This document shows positions 43,426 to 50,427 of a DNA stretch of 54,298 nt, piece after piece; position 1 is the first letter of the stretch, and each line of letters starts with the position of its first letter. The stretch is taken from positions 1-54,298 of the forward strand of contig NZ_BOPF01000055.1 in assembly GCF_016863615.1 (NCBI RefSeq). Reading direction: 5' to 3'. Under the pieces are notes generated by a model. The model ran no database searches. It worked only from the letters and a program-made list of their open reading frames with translations, and was not told where the DNA came from. This DNA is from Virgisporangium aliadipatigenens. GTDB lineage: Bacteria > Actinomycetota > Actinomycetes > Mycobacteriales > Micromonosporaceae. The translations under genes were made by a program, and so were the position numbers.

Positions 43426-45195
43426 ATGTCGGCCGAGGGCACGGAACGTAGCAACGGACCGGCGCCTGCCCTGCTGTGGGGCGGCGTCGGGACGGCACCC
43501 GTCGGTGGCCTCCTGCTGGTGGCCGGCGGGGACGGATTTCTCCTGCGTGTGGGCGCTTTCTTCCTCATGGTGGCCGTCATTCTGGTCGCCGTGGGAGCGC
43601 TCCTCGCCCGCCGCCGGGCCGGTGACCGAGGCGGCATGGAGGGTTACGTAGAGGAAGAGATCGAAGCTCTCCGTGACGATCTCCGGGCCGATATCGCGCA
43701 CGCGGCCAAGGCCACCCACCGTTCGCTCGCCGAACGGGTCTCCGCGCTCACCGACACCGTCGAGGCGCTGCGCGGCCAGATCGAGGTGCTGCGTGCGCAC
43801 GTCGAGCGCAGCCACCTGAACGCCCCACCGGCCCCGCAGGCGCCGGCCCCGGCCCCCGTGCAGGCGAGCGCCGGTGTGGTGCATCACACGGAGACGGTCC
43901 ACGTGACCCGGCAGACCTATGTGGACGACGGCGGCACCGTGTACGGGGCGGCCAAGCCGGTCGCCGTTCCGCAGCAGCGACGCGAGCCCGACCCGTACCA
44001 GGACCAGCCGGAACCGGCCCGGCGCAGCGCACCGGTCGGTCGCACCGAGCAGCGCATGGGCGAACGCCGCGCCAGCGCACGGGTCGACGAGCACGGCAGC
44101 GAGATGCACGTCAACGAGCGGCGCGCCGAGGTGCGGGTCGACCCGACGGCGGCCGAGATGCACGTAGAGGACCGGTGGGCGTCGTCGACGCACCGGCCGC
44201 CGCCCCCCGGCGAGGGGCCGACCGGCCGGCGCCGCCGCGGCGATGACGACGAGCCGAGCGGGCGTTGGGCCCAGGGCGGCGCTCCCGCACCGGGCCCCCC
44301 GTCCCGGCAGCCCGACGGCGAATGGGCCGGTGCCGCCCCGGTTTCCGCTCCGGGCGGCCGCCGCGCCGAGGGCGAGTGGGCCGGTGCGGCTCCCGTCTCC
44401 GGCGCCGGCCGTCGTGGTGACGCCGAGTGGTCCGGCGCCGCGCCCGTTTCCGGTGCCGGTCGCCGTGAGGGGGAACGCCCGCGCGGCTTCGACGGCGAAC
44501 GCACGGGCGGCCGGCGCGCGGCACCCGAGCCCCGCGTGTACGACGGCGGCTTCGACGCGGAACGCACGACCGGCCGACGCGCGCGTGCGCCCGAACCGGG
44601 TGGCGGCTTCTTCGCCGACGAGCACACCGGCGGCTTCTTCGAGGACGAGCCCGAACGCACCGGCCGCGCCCGGGTGGCACCACCGCCGGAACCGGCACCG
44701 GGCCGGGCCGCCCTGCCCGCCAACCCGTCCGGCGAGCCGGTCCCCGACTGGGCCACCGAACGCGGCACCGACGAGCGGGCCCGTACGCCGGTGGAGCAGC
44801 CGCGCCGCGGCGGCACGGAGTACGGCGGACGCCCGGGCGGCGGCGAGTACGGCGGCCGTCCGGCCGGTAGTGCGCGTCCGCCGGTCGAGTACGGCCCGCC
44901 CGTCAGTGGTCCTTCGGGTGGCGGTGAGTACGGCGGTCGTCCCGCCGGAAGCGCGCGTCCGCCGGGTGAGTACGGCCCGCCGGTCAGTGGTCCTTCTGGC
45001 GGCGGCGAGTACGGCGGCCGTCCGGCCGGAAGCGCGCGTCCGCCGGGTGAGTACGGCCGTCCGCCGGCCGGCAACGAGTACGGCGGCCAGCCGGGCTACG
45101 GGCCGGGTGAGTACGGCGGCGGCCGGTCGCGGGACGCCGACGACTACGACCAGCCCCCGCCGCGCGGCCGCCGCGCCGCCGACGACTGGGAGTAA
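43426..45195 (+). CDS. Membrane protein with coiled coil and long repetitive tail
   Basis: The 589-residue protein has two membrane helices (about 15-35 and 37-60), a coiled coil (about 68-125, EEEIEALRDDLRADI), then about 450 residues of low complexity. The tail includes EWAGAAPVSGxGRR-type repeats (about 300-350) and an 81-base tandem repeat near the end. It ends in acidic and Tyr-rich residues. A scaffolding or cell-envelope role is possible, but nothing in the sequence proves it. A TATGGT box lies eight bases before ATG 43426. Confidence 0.72.
   Translation: MSAEGTERSNGPAPALLWGGVGTAPVGGLLLVAGGDGFLLRVGAFFLMVAVILVAVGALLARRRAGDRGGMEGYVEEEIEALRDDLRADIAHAAKATHRSLAERVSALTDTVEALRGQIEVLRAHVERSHLNAPPAPQAPAPAPVQASAGVVHHTETVHVTRQTYVDDGGTVYGAAKPVAVPQQRREPDPYQDQPEPARRSAPVGRTEQRMGERRASARVDEHGSEMHVNERRAEVRVDPTAAEMHVEDRWASSTHRPPPPGEGPTGRRRRGDDDEPSGRWAQGGAPAPGPPSRQPDGEWAGAAPVSAPGGRRAEGEWAGAAPVSGAGRRGDAEWSGAAPVSGAGRREGERPRGFDGERTGGRRAAPEPRVYDGGFDAERTTGRRARAPEPGGGFFADEHTGGFFEDEPERTGRARVAPPPEPAPGRAALPANPSGEPVPDWATERGTDERARTPVEQPRRGGTEYGGRPGGGEYGGRPAGSARPPVEYGPPVSGPSGGGEYGGRPAGSARPPGEYGPPVSGPSGGGEYGGRPAGSARPPGEYGRPPAGNEYGGQPGYGPGEYGGGRSRDADDYDQPPPRGRRAADDWE
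44845..45060 (+). repeat. In-frame 81-bp tandem repeat
   Basis: Units begin at 44845, 44926 and 45007 (the last partial). Each encodes EYGGRPAGSARPPxEYGPP followed by VSGPSGGG. Copies are nearly identical at the DNA level, suggesting recent expansion or continuing slippage. Spacing is exactly 81 bases (27 codons). Confidence 0.85.
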
Positions 45196-45367
45196 GCCGC
45201 CTGCTGGTCGGCCACCGCTTCGCGCGGAGCCCTTCGGGGCGGCTGGCGTGGAAGTAGGGCGCCGACGCACCGAAGCGGCCGATCACCCGCGGCGTGGGCC
45301 GCAACGGCGGCGGGCCCGAGCCGCAGGCGGATTCGACCGCATCCGCGCCGGCCCGAACCTCGCCGCG

Positions 45368-46504
45368 CTACTTGTCGATGTCGCCCACCACGAAGAACAT
45401 CGACCCCAGGATCGCGATCAGATCCGGCACCAGGCACCCCGGGATCAACGTCGCCAACGCCTGGACGTTCGCGTAGGACGCGGTGCGCAGCTTGAGCCGC
45501 CACGGCGTCTTGTCGCCCCGGGACACCAGGTAGTACCCGTTGATGCCGAGCGGGTTCTCGGTCCACGCGTAGGTGTGCCCCTCGGGCGCCTTGAGCACCT
45601 TGGGCAGCCGCACGTTGACCGGCCCCTGCAGGGTGTCGACCTGGTGCAGGCACTGCTCGGCGAGGTCCAGCGAGACGTACACCTGCTCCAGCAGGACGTC
45701 GAACCGTGCGTGGCAGTCGCCGGTCGTTCGCGTCACGACGGGCACGTCGAGCGACCCGTAGGCGAGGTACGGCTCGTCGCGGCGCAGGTCCAGGTCGAGC
45801 CCGGAGGCGCGGGCGACGGGACCCGACGCCCCGTAGCCGGCGGCGTCGGCGGCCGACAGCACACCGACCCCGACGGTGCGGGCGAGGAAGATCTCGTTGC
45901 GCCGGATCAGGTTGTCGAGGTCGGGGAGGCGCCGGCGCACCTCGCCGATGGCGGCGCGGGCCCGCGTGGTCCAGCCGGCCGGCACCTCCTCCTTGAGCCC
46001 ACCGACCCGGTTGAACATGTAGTGCATCCGCCCGCCGGACGCCTCCTCGAGGACGGCCTGGATGGTCTCCCGTTCCCGGAACGCGTAGAACATCGGCGTG
46101 ATCGCACCGATCTCCAACGGGTACGAGCCGAGGAACATCAGGTGGTTGAGCACCCGGTTCAACTCGGCGAGCGCGGTGCGCAGCCAGACGGCCCGCTCGG
46201 GGACCTCCAGCCCCATGAGCCGCTCGACGGCGAGCACCACACCCAGCTCGTTGTTGAACGCGCTGAGCCAGTCGTGCCGGTTGGCCAGCACGATGATCTG
46301 CCGGTAGTCGCGGGCCTCGAAGAGCTTCTCGGCGCCCCGGTGCATGTAGCCGACGATGGGTTCGCAGGAGATGACGCGCTCGCCGTCGAGCACCAGCCGC
46401 AGCCGCAGAACGCCGTGCGTGGACGGGTGCTGCGGCCCGATGTTGAGCACCATGTCGGCGGTGTCGAGCCCGGCACCGGTCCCGACGACAACCTCGCGAC
46501 TCAT
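45368..46504 (-). CDS. nuoD: Orphan NADH-quinone oxidoreductase subunit D
   Basis: The 378-residue protein is a NuoD (49-kDa) homologue with [12 protein letters not shown] near residue 23, [10 protein letters not shown] (His55, Arg56) and a C-terminus ending FFVVGDIDK, the family signature. NuoD lines the quinone site of complex I. No other nuo gene is in the window, so this is probably a second copy, as in other actinomycetes with an alternative nuo set. The 172-bp gap to its left neighbour shows no gene. Confidence 0.93.
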   Translation of the reverse strand: MSREVVVGTGAGLDTADMVLNIGPQHPSTHGVLRLRLVLDGERVISCEPIVGYMHRGAEKLFEARDYRQIIVLANRHDWLSAFNNELGVVLAVERLMGLEVPERAVWLRTALAELNRVLNHLMFLGSYPLEIGAITPMFYAFRERETIQAVLEEASGGRMHYMFNRVGGLKEEVPAGWTTRARAAIGEVRRRLPDLDNLIRRNEIFLARTVGVGVLSAADAAGYGASGPVARASGLDLDLRRDEPYLAYGSLDVPVVTRTTGDCHARFDVLLEQVYVSLDLAEQCLHQVDTLQGPVNVRLPKVLKAPEGHTYAWTENPLGINGYYLVSRGDKTPWRLKLRTASYANVQALATLIPGCLVPDLIAILGSMFFVVGDIDK

Positions 46505-46591
46505 GTCGCCCGCGCACGCGTCGGGGCGGTGCCGGTGGCACCACCTTCCCTCGTCGCGCCAACCGCTTCGCGGCCGGCACTCCTCAGTCCA

Positions 46592-46608
46592 GGCGGTGCC
46601 GCACCGCC
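46592..46608. terminator. Short hairpin after the toxin gene
   Basis: GGCGGT (46592-46597) and ACCGCC (46603-46608) form a 6-bp stem with loop GCCGC, 11 bases past the toxin stop on the minus strand. There is no U-tract. It could end the methyltransferase-antitoxin-toxin transcript. Confidence 0.35.
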
Positions 46609-46619
46609 CCCACGCGCGC

Positions 46620-46910
46620 TCATAGGTCTTGGAGGATACGCAGGGCCCGGGAGACGCGCTGCATGGTCTCCGTGTCGGCGACCTCGACCCGTTCGGTGAA
46701 CCAGCGTTTGAGCGGGGACGAGAGCCGGTCCGGCATGACGACGTACTCGCCCAGCGGCACCGACAGTGGTGAGTCGCGCAGCTCGTGCCGGTCGGTGACC
46801 TCCGCGACGATGAGGACCGGCACCTCGGTCTCGTTGAAGATGTCGGAGCTGATGATCAGTCCGAGGCGTTCCCGGGCCCCGTTGATCAGCCAGACCTCAC
46901 CGCGCCGCAC
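46620..46910 (-). CDS. MazF/PemK-type toxin
   Basis: The 96-residue protein starts at GTG 46910 ([10 protein letters not shown]), the canonical N-terminus of MazF/PemK ribonucleases, which cut mRNA. The next strand, [14 protein letters not shown], also fits. The gene overlaps the antitoxin by 14 bases. GAGGA lies 14 bases upstream of the GTG, farther than ideal, so the exact start is uncertain. The usual order antitoxin then toxin is kept. Confidence 0.85.
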   Translation of the reverse strand: MRRGEVWLINGARERLGLIISSDIFNETEVPVLIVAEVTDRHELRDSPLSVPLGEYVVMPDRLSSPLKRWFTERVEVADTETMQRVSRALRILQDL

Positions 46911-47130
46911 GGCTCGCCAGGTAATCCTCTTCGTCGGCCAGGGCGCGCGCCTCGTCGTCGAGCCCGGCCCGCCGGACGGCGGCGGCGTGGGCCGTGAAGA
47001 TCTCGCGTAATGCGCGCTCACGTGCGGCTTTGTCGATCCACGCCGACAGCGACACGCCTTCGCGCTCGGCCATCTGGCGCGCGTCGGCGATCGTCTGATC
47101 GGAGAAGGAGAGGGTCACCTTGGCGGTCAT
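46897..47130 (-). CDS. Ribbon-helix-helix antitoxin (MazE-like)
   Basis: The 77-residue protein starts with an RHH-like strand and helices (KVTLSFSDQTIADARQMAE, then GVSLSAWIDKAA) and ends with an acidic helix (LDDEARALADEEDYL), suitable for blocking the toxin active site. Its ATG overlaps the stop of the upstream methyltransferase gene (ATGA), so it is translated from the same message. The RHH domain probably represses its own operon. Confidence 0.85.
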   Translation of the reverse strand: MTAKVTLSFSDQTIADARQMAEREGVSLSAWIDKAARERALREIFTAHAAAVRRAGLDDEARALADEEDYLASRAAR

Positions 47131-48137
47131 GCCAACGAGAGTACCTCAGGTATGACCGCCAATCCTACCGGCTGGATTACCCACCAGTGTCCGCCGAGGC
47201 CGTCCGGGTCGGTGAGTTCGGCCGCGGCGCTCGCCAGCGCCAGCGCCTGCACGTACCCGATCGGATCCTCGCGCGCCTGACCCAGCGGCGGCCGCCGCCC
47301 GTGCACGCCCAGCGCGCGCAGCACCGCCCGCTGCGTGAGCAGGACCGGTTCGCTGCCGGCGACCGCGCTGCCCGCGTCGGCGACGGAATCCATCGCGACG
47401 TAGGCGCTCACGTCGCAGCTGCCGTCGGGGACCGGTGGGACGCGGCGGCCGTTCAGGTGGCCGGCCAGTGTGCCGAAGACGGGGCGGTTGTCGCGCAGGT
47501 GGCCGTAGTCGACCGCCACCGCCAGGCCGCGCTTGACCGTGCCGACCGCCTCGGCCCAGGCTTCGTCGCGCGGGAGCCCGACCTCCACCCGGGTGCCGGG
47601 TACGCCGGTCGGCGGCCACCAGGCCTGCAGCCACCGTTCGTCGCGGCGGGTCACCCTGTTGCCCGAACGCCCGTTGACGTGCAGATACCGCGGCGGATCC
47701 CCGCTGGCGACGTCGAGCGGCACGTTGTCCAGCCACTCCGTCGCCGTGAGCAGTCCGACGGTCGCCTCCGGCGCCCGGTCGGTCCATTCGATCTCTTCCG
47801 GCAGGTCCGCCGGGCGCGACGCGAGTTCGACCGCGACAGGCCGCACCCGCTCTCTCAGTTTCGGTGGAACATCCAGAGCGACGGCCGGCCCGGACTCCAG
47901 CGCGGCCAGCACGGCCCTGAGCAGTTCGCCCCGTCCGGCACCGATGTCGACGAGGTCGATGCGGTCCGGGTGCTCCAGCGCGGTGTCGACCCGGATCAGC
48001 AGTTGGCAGATCGCCCGCGCGAACAGCGGCGACGCGTGCACACTGGTGCGGAAGTGCCCGGCCGGGCCGGGGCCGGGGCGGACGAAGAAGCCGTCGGCGT
48101 CATACAGCGCCTGCCGCATAGCCTCCCGCCACCGCAC
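47127..48137 (-). CDS. SAM-dependent methyltransferase of the MidA/NDUFAF7 (COG1565) family
   Basis: The 336-residue protein has a substrate cap (FFVRPGPGPAGHFRTS) before the SAM-binding motif LVDIGAGRGELL, then LLTATEWLDNVPLD, a layout typical of the family. In mitochondria NDUFAF7 dimethylates an arginine of NDUFS2, the NuoD counterpart. An orphan nuoD lies 0.6 kb downstream on the same strand, which suggests the same substrate relationship. The start is GTG 48137, eight bases after TAACAC. It is coupled to the antitoxin. Confidence 0.87.
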   Translation of the reverse strand: MRWREAMRQALYDADGFFVRPGPGPAGHFRTSVHASPLFARAICQLLIRVDTALEHPDRIDLVDIGAGRGELLRAVLAALESGPAVALDVPPKLRERVRPVAVELASRPADLPEEIEWTDRAPEATVGLLTATEWLDNVPLDVASGDPPRYLHVNGRSGNRVTRRDERWLQAWWPPTGVPGTRVEVGLPRDEAWAEAVGTVKRGLAVAVDYGHLRDNRPVFGTLAGHLNGRRVPPVPDGSCDVSAYVAMDSVADAGSAVAGSEPVLLTQRAVLRALGVHGRRPPLGQAREDPIGYVQALALASAAAELTDPDGLGGHWWVIQPVGLAVIPEVLSLA

Positions 48138-48155
48138 GTACCCCAGTGTTACGCA

Positions 48156-48518
48156 TCAGGGGACGAGCCGGTGGGTCCTCGCCAGTTGACAGACCGCGAG
48201 CAGGCGCACCAGCGGCCAACTCGGGTCGGCCCAGTCCTCGACGGTCAGCTTCGCCGGCAGGTGGAACCCGCGCTGACCGGCCGTGTCGCAGACCCCGTCG
48301 GCGTACGCGGCGAGATCGGTCGCGGTGACCGTGTCGTCGGCACCGGCGAGCGCGTCCCGCACCGCGGCCGAGTGCTGGTCCACCTTCGACAGCAGCCCGG
48401 CGTCGGCGCGTGCGGCGCGGAAGCCTGACGTCCCCACCCGCCGGTCCCACTGGATCAGAGCCAGTTCGGCGGCGTTGACCACGATCCGGGGAGGGACGTG
48501 TTCGTCCGCGATGTCCAT
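48156..48518 (-). CDS. Hypothetical protein, possibly DUF6401
   Basis: The 120-residue helical protein contains GLLSKVDQHSAAVRDAL and LAAYADGVCDTAGQRGF and ends WPLVRLLAVCQLARTHRLV. The VDQHxAAVRDAL segment recalls the DUF6401 family of actinomycetes; this is from memory and tentative. I use ATG 48518, seven bases after TACGGT. The methyltransferase follows 18 bases after its stop, so it may be cotranscribed. Confidence 0.68.
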   Translation of the reverse strand: MDIADEHVPPRIVVNAAELALIQWDRRVGTSGFRAARADAGLLSKVDQHSAAVRDALAGADDTVTATDLAAYADGVCDTAGQRGFHLPAKLTVEDWADPSWPLVRLLAVCQLARTHRLVP

Positions 48519-48525
48519 GGCGCCG

Positions 48526-48531
48526 ACCGTA
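48526..48531 (-). promoter_or_regulatory. -10 box (TACGGT) of a likely leaderless transcript
   Basis: On the minus strand TACGGT is followed by seven bases (CGGCGCC) and ATG 48518. Confidence 0.5.
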
Positions 48532-48590
48532 CAAATCACGGCATGCCGATGGGGCGATCCGGACGGCCGGAGATATTTGGCTGTTCAGCC

Positions 48591-48639
48591 CCTGTACATG
48601 TCGATCGACGGCCACCCGATGTACAGGTGGCCGTCGATC
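48591..48639. terminator. Two overlapping inverted repeats downstream of the PRC-barrel gene
   Basis: Stem B: 48603-48616 (GATCGACGGCCACC) pairs perfectly with 48626-48639 over 14 bp with a 9-nt loop. Stem A: 48591-48599 (CCTGTACAT) pairs perfectly with 48619-48627 over 9 bp. The two share bases and cannot fully form together. They begin 11 bases past the stop of the leftward PRC-barrel gene, so stem B probably acts as a terminator. Confidence 0.65.
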
Positions 48640-48649
48640 ATCGGATGTC

Positions 48650-49069
48650 CTACCCGGTGTACCGGCGTAGCCCCGAACCGGTCGTCGGCCGATCCGCGCG
48701 CACGTCCTGGTACGCCGTCTCGGCATCGGTCACCCCGGTGCGGTACGCCGCTCGGCTGTCGTCCCAGTCGAACTGGTAATGCCGATAGAGACGGGCCACC
48801 TCGTCGGTCGTCAGCGGTTCGTCCGGCTCGACGTCGACGTTCGGGGCGTCCTTGACGGTCTCCTTGTCGTAGGGCACCTGGAGGCCTTCGGTCGTCCACT
48901 GGGCGCCGTACAGGGGAACCAGCGACTCCCGCAGCCCGAACCAGCCGGTCTGCACCGTCGCCCAGGCGGGTTGCCCGGCCGGATCGGTGTACAGCTGGCC
49001 CAACCGGCCGATCTTCTCACCCTGCCGGTCGAGGACATCGGCGCCACGGAGATCGGAAACGCGATCCAC
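48650..49069 (-). CDS. PRC-barrel domain protein
   Basis: The N-terminal 80 residues of this 139-residue protein fit a PRC-barrel (VLDRQGEKIGRLGQLYTD, then WATVQTGWFGLRESLVPL). The remainder is acidic and helical (LTTDEVARLYRHYQFDWDD). Such proteins are common in stress-related loci of actinomycetes, often next to DUF2382 domains; no function is established. The start is GTG 49069, with AAGGAG close upstream. Confidence 0.87.
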   Translation of the reverse strand: MDRVSDLRGADVLDRQGEKIGRLGQLYTDPAGQPAWATVQTGWFGLRESLVPLYGAQWTTEGLQVPYDKETVKDAPNVDVEPDEPLTTDEVARLYRHYQFDWDDSRAAYRTGVTDAETAYQDVRADRPTTGSGLRRYTG

Positions 49070-49106
49070 GAGCTTCTCCTTCCGTCGTCGCAGAAGGCGT
49101 ACCCGC

Positions 49107-50309
49107 TCAGAGGAAGGACATGCCCTCGCCGCGGTACGTCGGCCACTCGGCGGTCACCGCGTCGCCCTCGACGACGTGCAGCGCCGGCAGGTGTTCACAC
49201 AGTTCACCAGCCTTGGCGTGGCGGAACCAGACCCGGTCACCGATTCGCAACCGGCTCGCTCCCGGGCCGGTCAACGGCGTCTGCACCTCGCCGGCGCCCT
49301 CCAGCGGGATCAGCTCCAACCCGGCCGGCAGCACCGGCGACGGCTGCCTGGTCGGGCTCGCCTCGCCGGAGGCGACCCAGCCGCCGCCCAGCACGGTCGC
49401 GATGCCGGGCGTGGGCCGGCGCACCACCGACAGCCCGAAGAACGCCGACGGGTGCGGCTGCCACGCCCGGTACCCGTCGAAGAGCGTGGGCCCGTACAGG
49501 CCCGAGCCGGCCGCGATCTCCGTCACCGAGGAATCCGTCGTGGTGGCCGCGACGCTCCCGGTACCCCCGCCGTTGACGAACTCCAGCTCGGCGTGCTCAC
49601 GAACGGCGGCGACGGCGCGCTGACGACGTTCCCACAGATCTTTTTGGGAGCGCGACTGCATCAACCGGATGGCGACGGCGCGCAAGGGACGACCCGGTGG
49701 GGCGTCGCCCAATCCGGCGATCTGGGCCTCGTACGACATCATCCCCACGAGCCGGAACCCGGGCCGCTTGACGATCTCCGCGGCCAGCGCACCGGCCTGC
49801 GCGGCCCCGTGCACCGGCGAACGTCGCACCCCCACGTGCACCTGCTTCGACGGCCGCCACGAGGCGTCCAGCTCCAGGCACACCCGGATGGTGGGCCGCC
49901 GCGTGGGCCCGACGACGCTGTCCACCAGGTCCAACTGCGCGGGGTCGTCGATCATGAGGGTGACGGTCGCCGCGGCCCGCTCGTCGGCGGCGAGTGTCGC
50001 GATCGCGACCCGGTCGGCCGTCGGATAACCGACCACCGCGTCGTCGGTGACACCGGAGCCGGTCAGCCACAGCGCCTCGGGCAGCGTGTACGCCAGGATC
50101 CCCCGCCAACCCGGCCGGGCCAGCACCCGCCGCAGCGCCTCGCGGTTGCGCACGGATTTGCTCGCCAGGCGCAGCGGTTTGCCGGCGGCACGCGCGACCA
50201 GAACGTCCGCGTTCGCGTCGAAACTGGCGAGGTCGACGATGCCGACCGGGGACGGCAGGGCGGCCGTCGCGCGCTCGAACCGGTCGTAGAGGGCGTCCGC
50301 GGGCGTCAC
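49107..50309 (-). CDS. PLP-dependent amino acid aldolase/deaminase, D-threonine aldolase type
   Basis: The 400-residue protein has an alanine-racemase-like TIM barrel with the PLP lysine in LRLASKSVRNRE and the GGGTGSV phosphate-binding segment near residue 245. A C-terminal beta domain follows with RIGDRVWFRHAKAGELCEH, whose His and Cys fit the metal site of D-threonine aldolases and D-serine dehydratases. It would act on D-hydroxy amino acids in the cytoplasm; the exact substrate is unclear. The GTG start lies six bases after TACGGT. Confidence 0.88.
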   Translation of the reverse strand: MTPADALYDRFERATAALPSPVGIVDLASFDANADVLVARAAGKPLRLASKSVRNREALRRVLARPGWRGILAYTLPEALWLTGSGVTDDAVVGYPTADRVAIATLAADERAAATVTLMIDDPAQLDLVDSVVGPTRRPTIRVCLELDASWRPSKQVHVGVRRSPVHGAAQAGALAAEIVKRPGFRLVGMMSYEAQIAGLGDAPPGRPLRAVAIRLMQSRSQKDLWERRQRAVAAVREHAELEFVNGGGTGSVAATTTDSSVTEIAAGSGLYGPTLFDGYRAWQPHPSAFFGLSVVRRPTPGIATVLGGGWVASGEASPTRQPSPVLPAGLELIPLEGAGEVQTPLTGPGASRLRIGDRVWFRHAKAGELCEHLPALHVVEGDAVTAEWPTYRGEGMSFL

Positions 50310-50315
50310 CGCTGC

Positions 50316-50321
50316 ACCGTA
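50316..50321 (-). promoter_or_regulatory. -10 box (TACGGT) of a likely leaderless transcript
   Basis: On the minus strand TACGGT, six bases (GCAGCG), then GTG 50309. Confidence 0.5.
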
Positions 50322-50427
50322 TCGGACCCGCGGCTCGCCCGCTCAGGCCCGGAAACCGCACTTGGTTAGAGTTAGCAGCGCGTCGGATCCTACGGTCCGG
50401 CGTTGAACGACGGGGAGGTCAGCCACC

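Noticed and set aside
43363-45270. Long minus-strand open frame opposite the repetitive membrane protein
   Set aside because: Arg/Ala-rich low complexity without a start signal; the plus strand has membrane helices and a coiled coil.
45196-45367. Possible gene remnant on the minus strand between the repetitive protein and nuoD
   Set aside because: A short open stretch exists, but there is no start signal, domain or codon pattern; nothing can be supported in this 172-bp gap.
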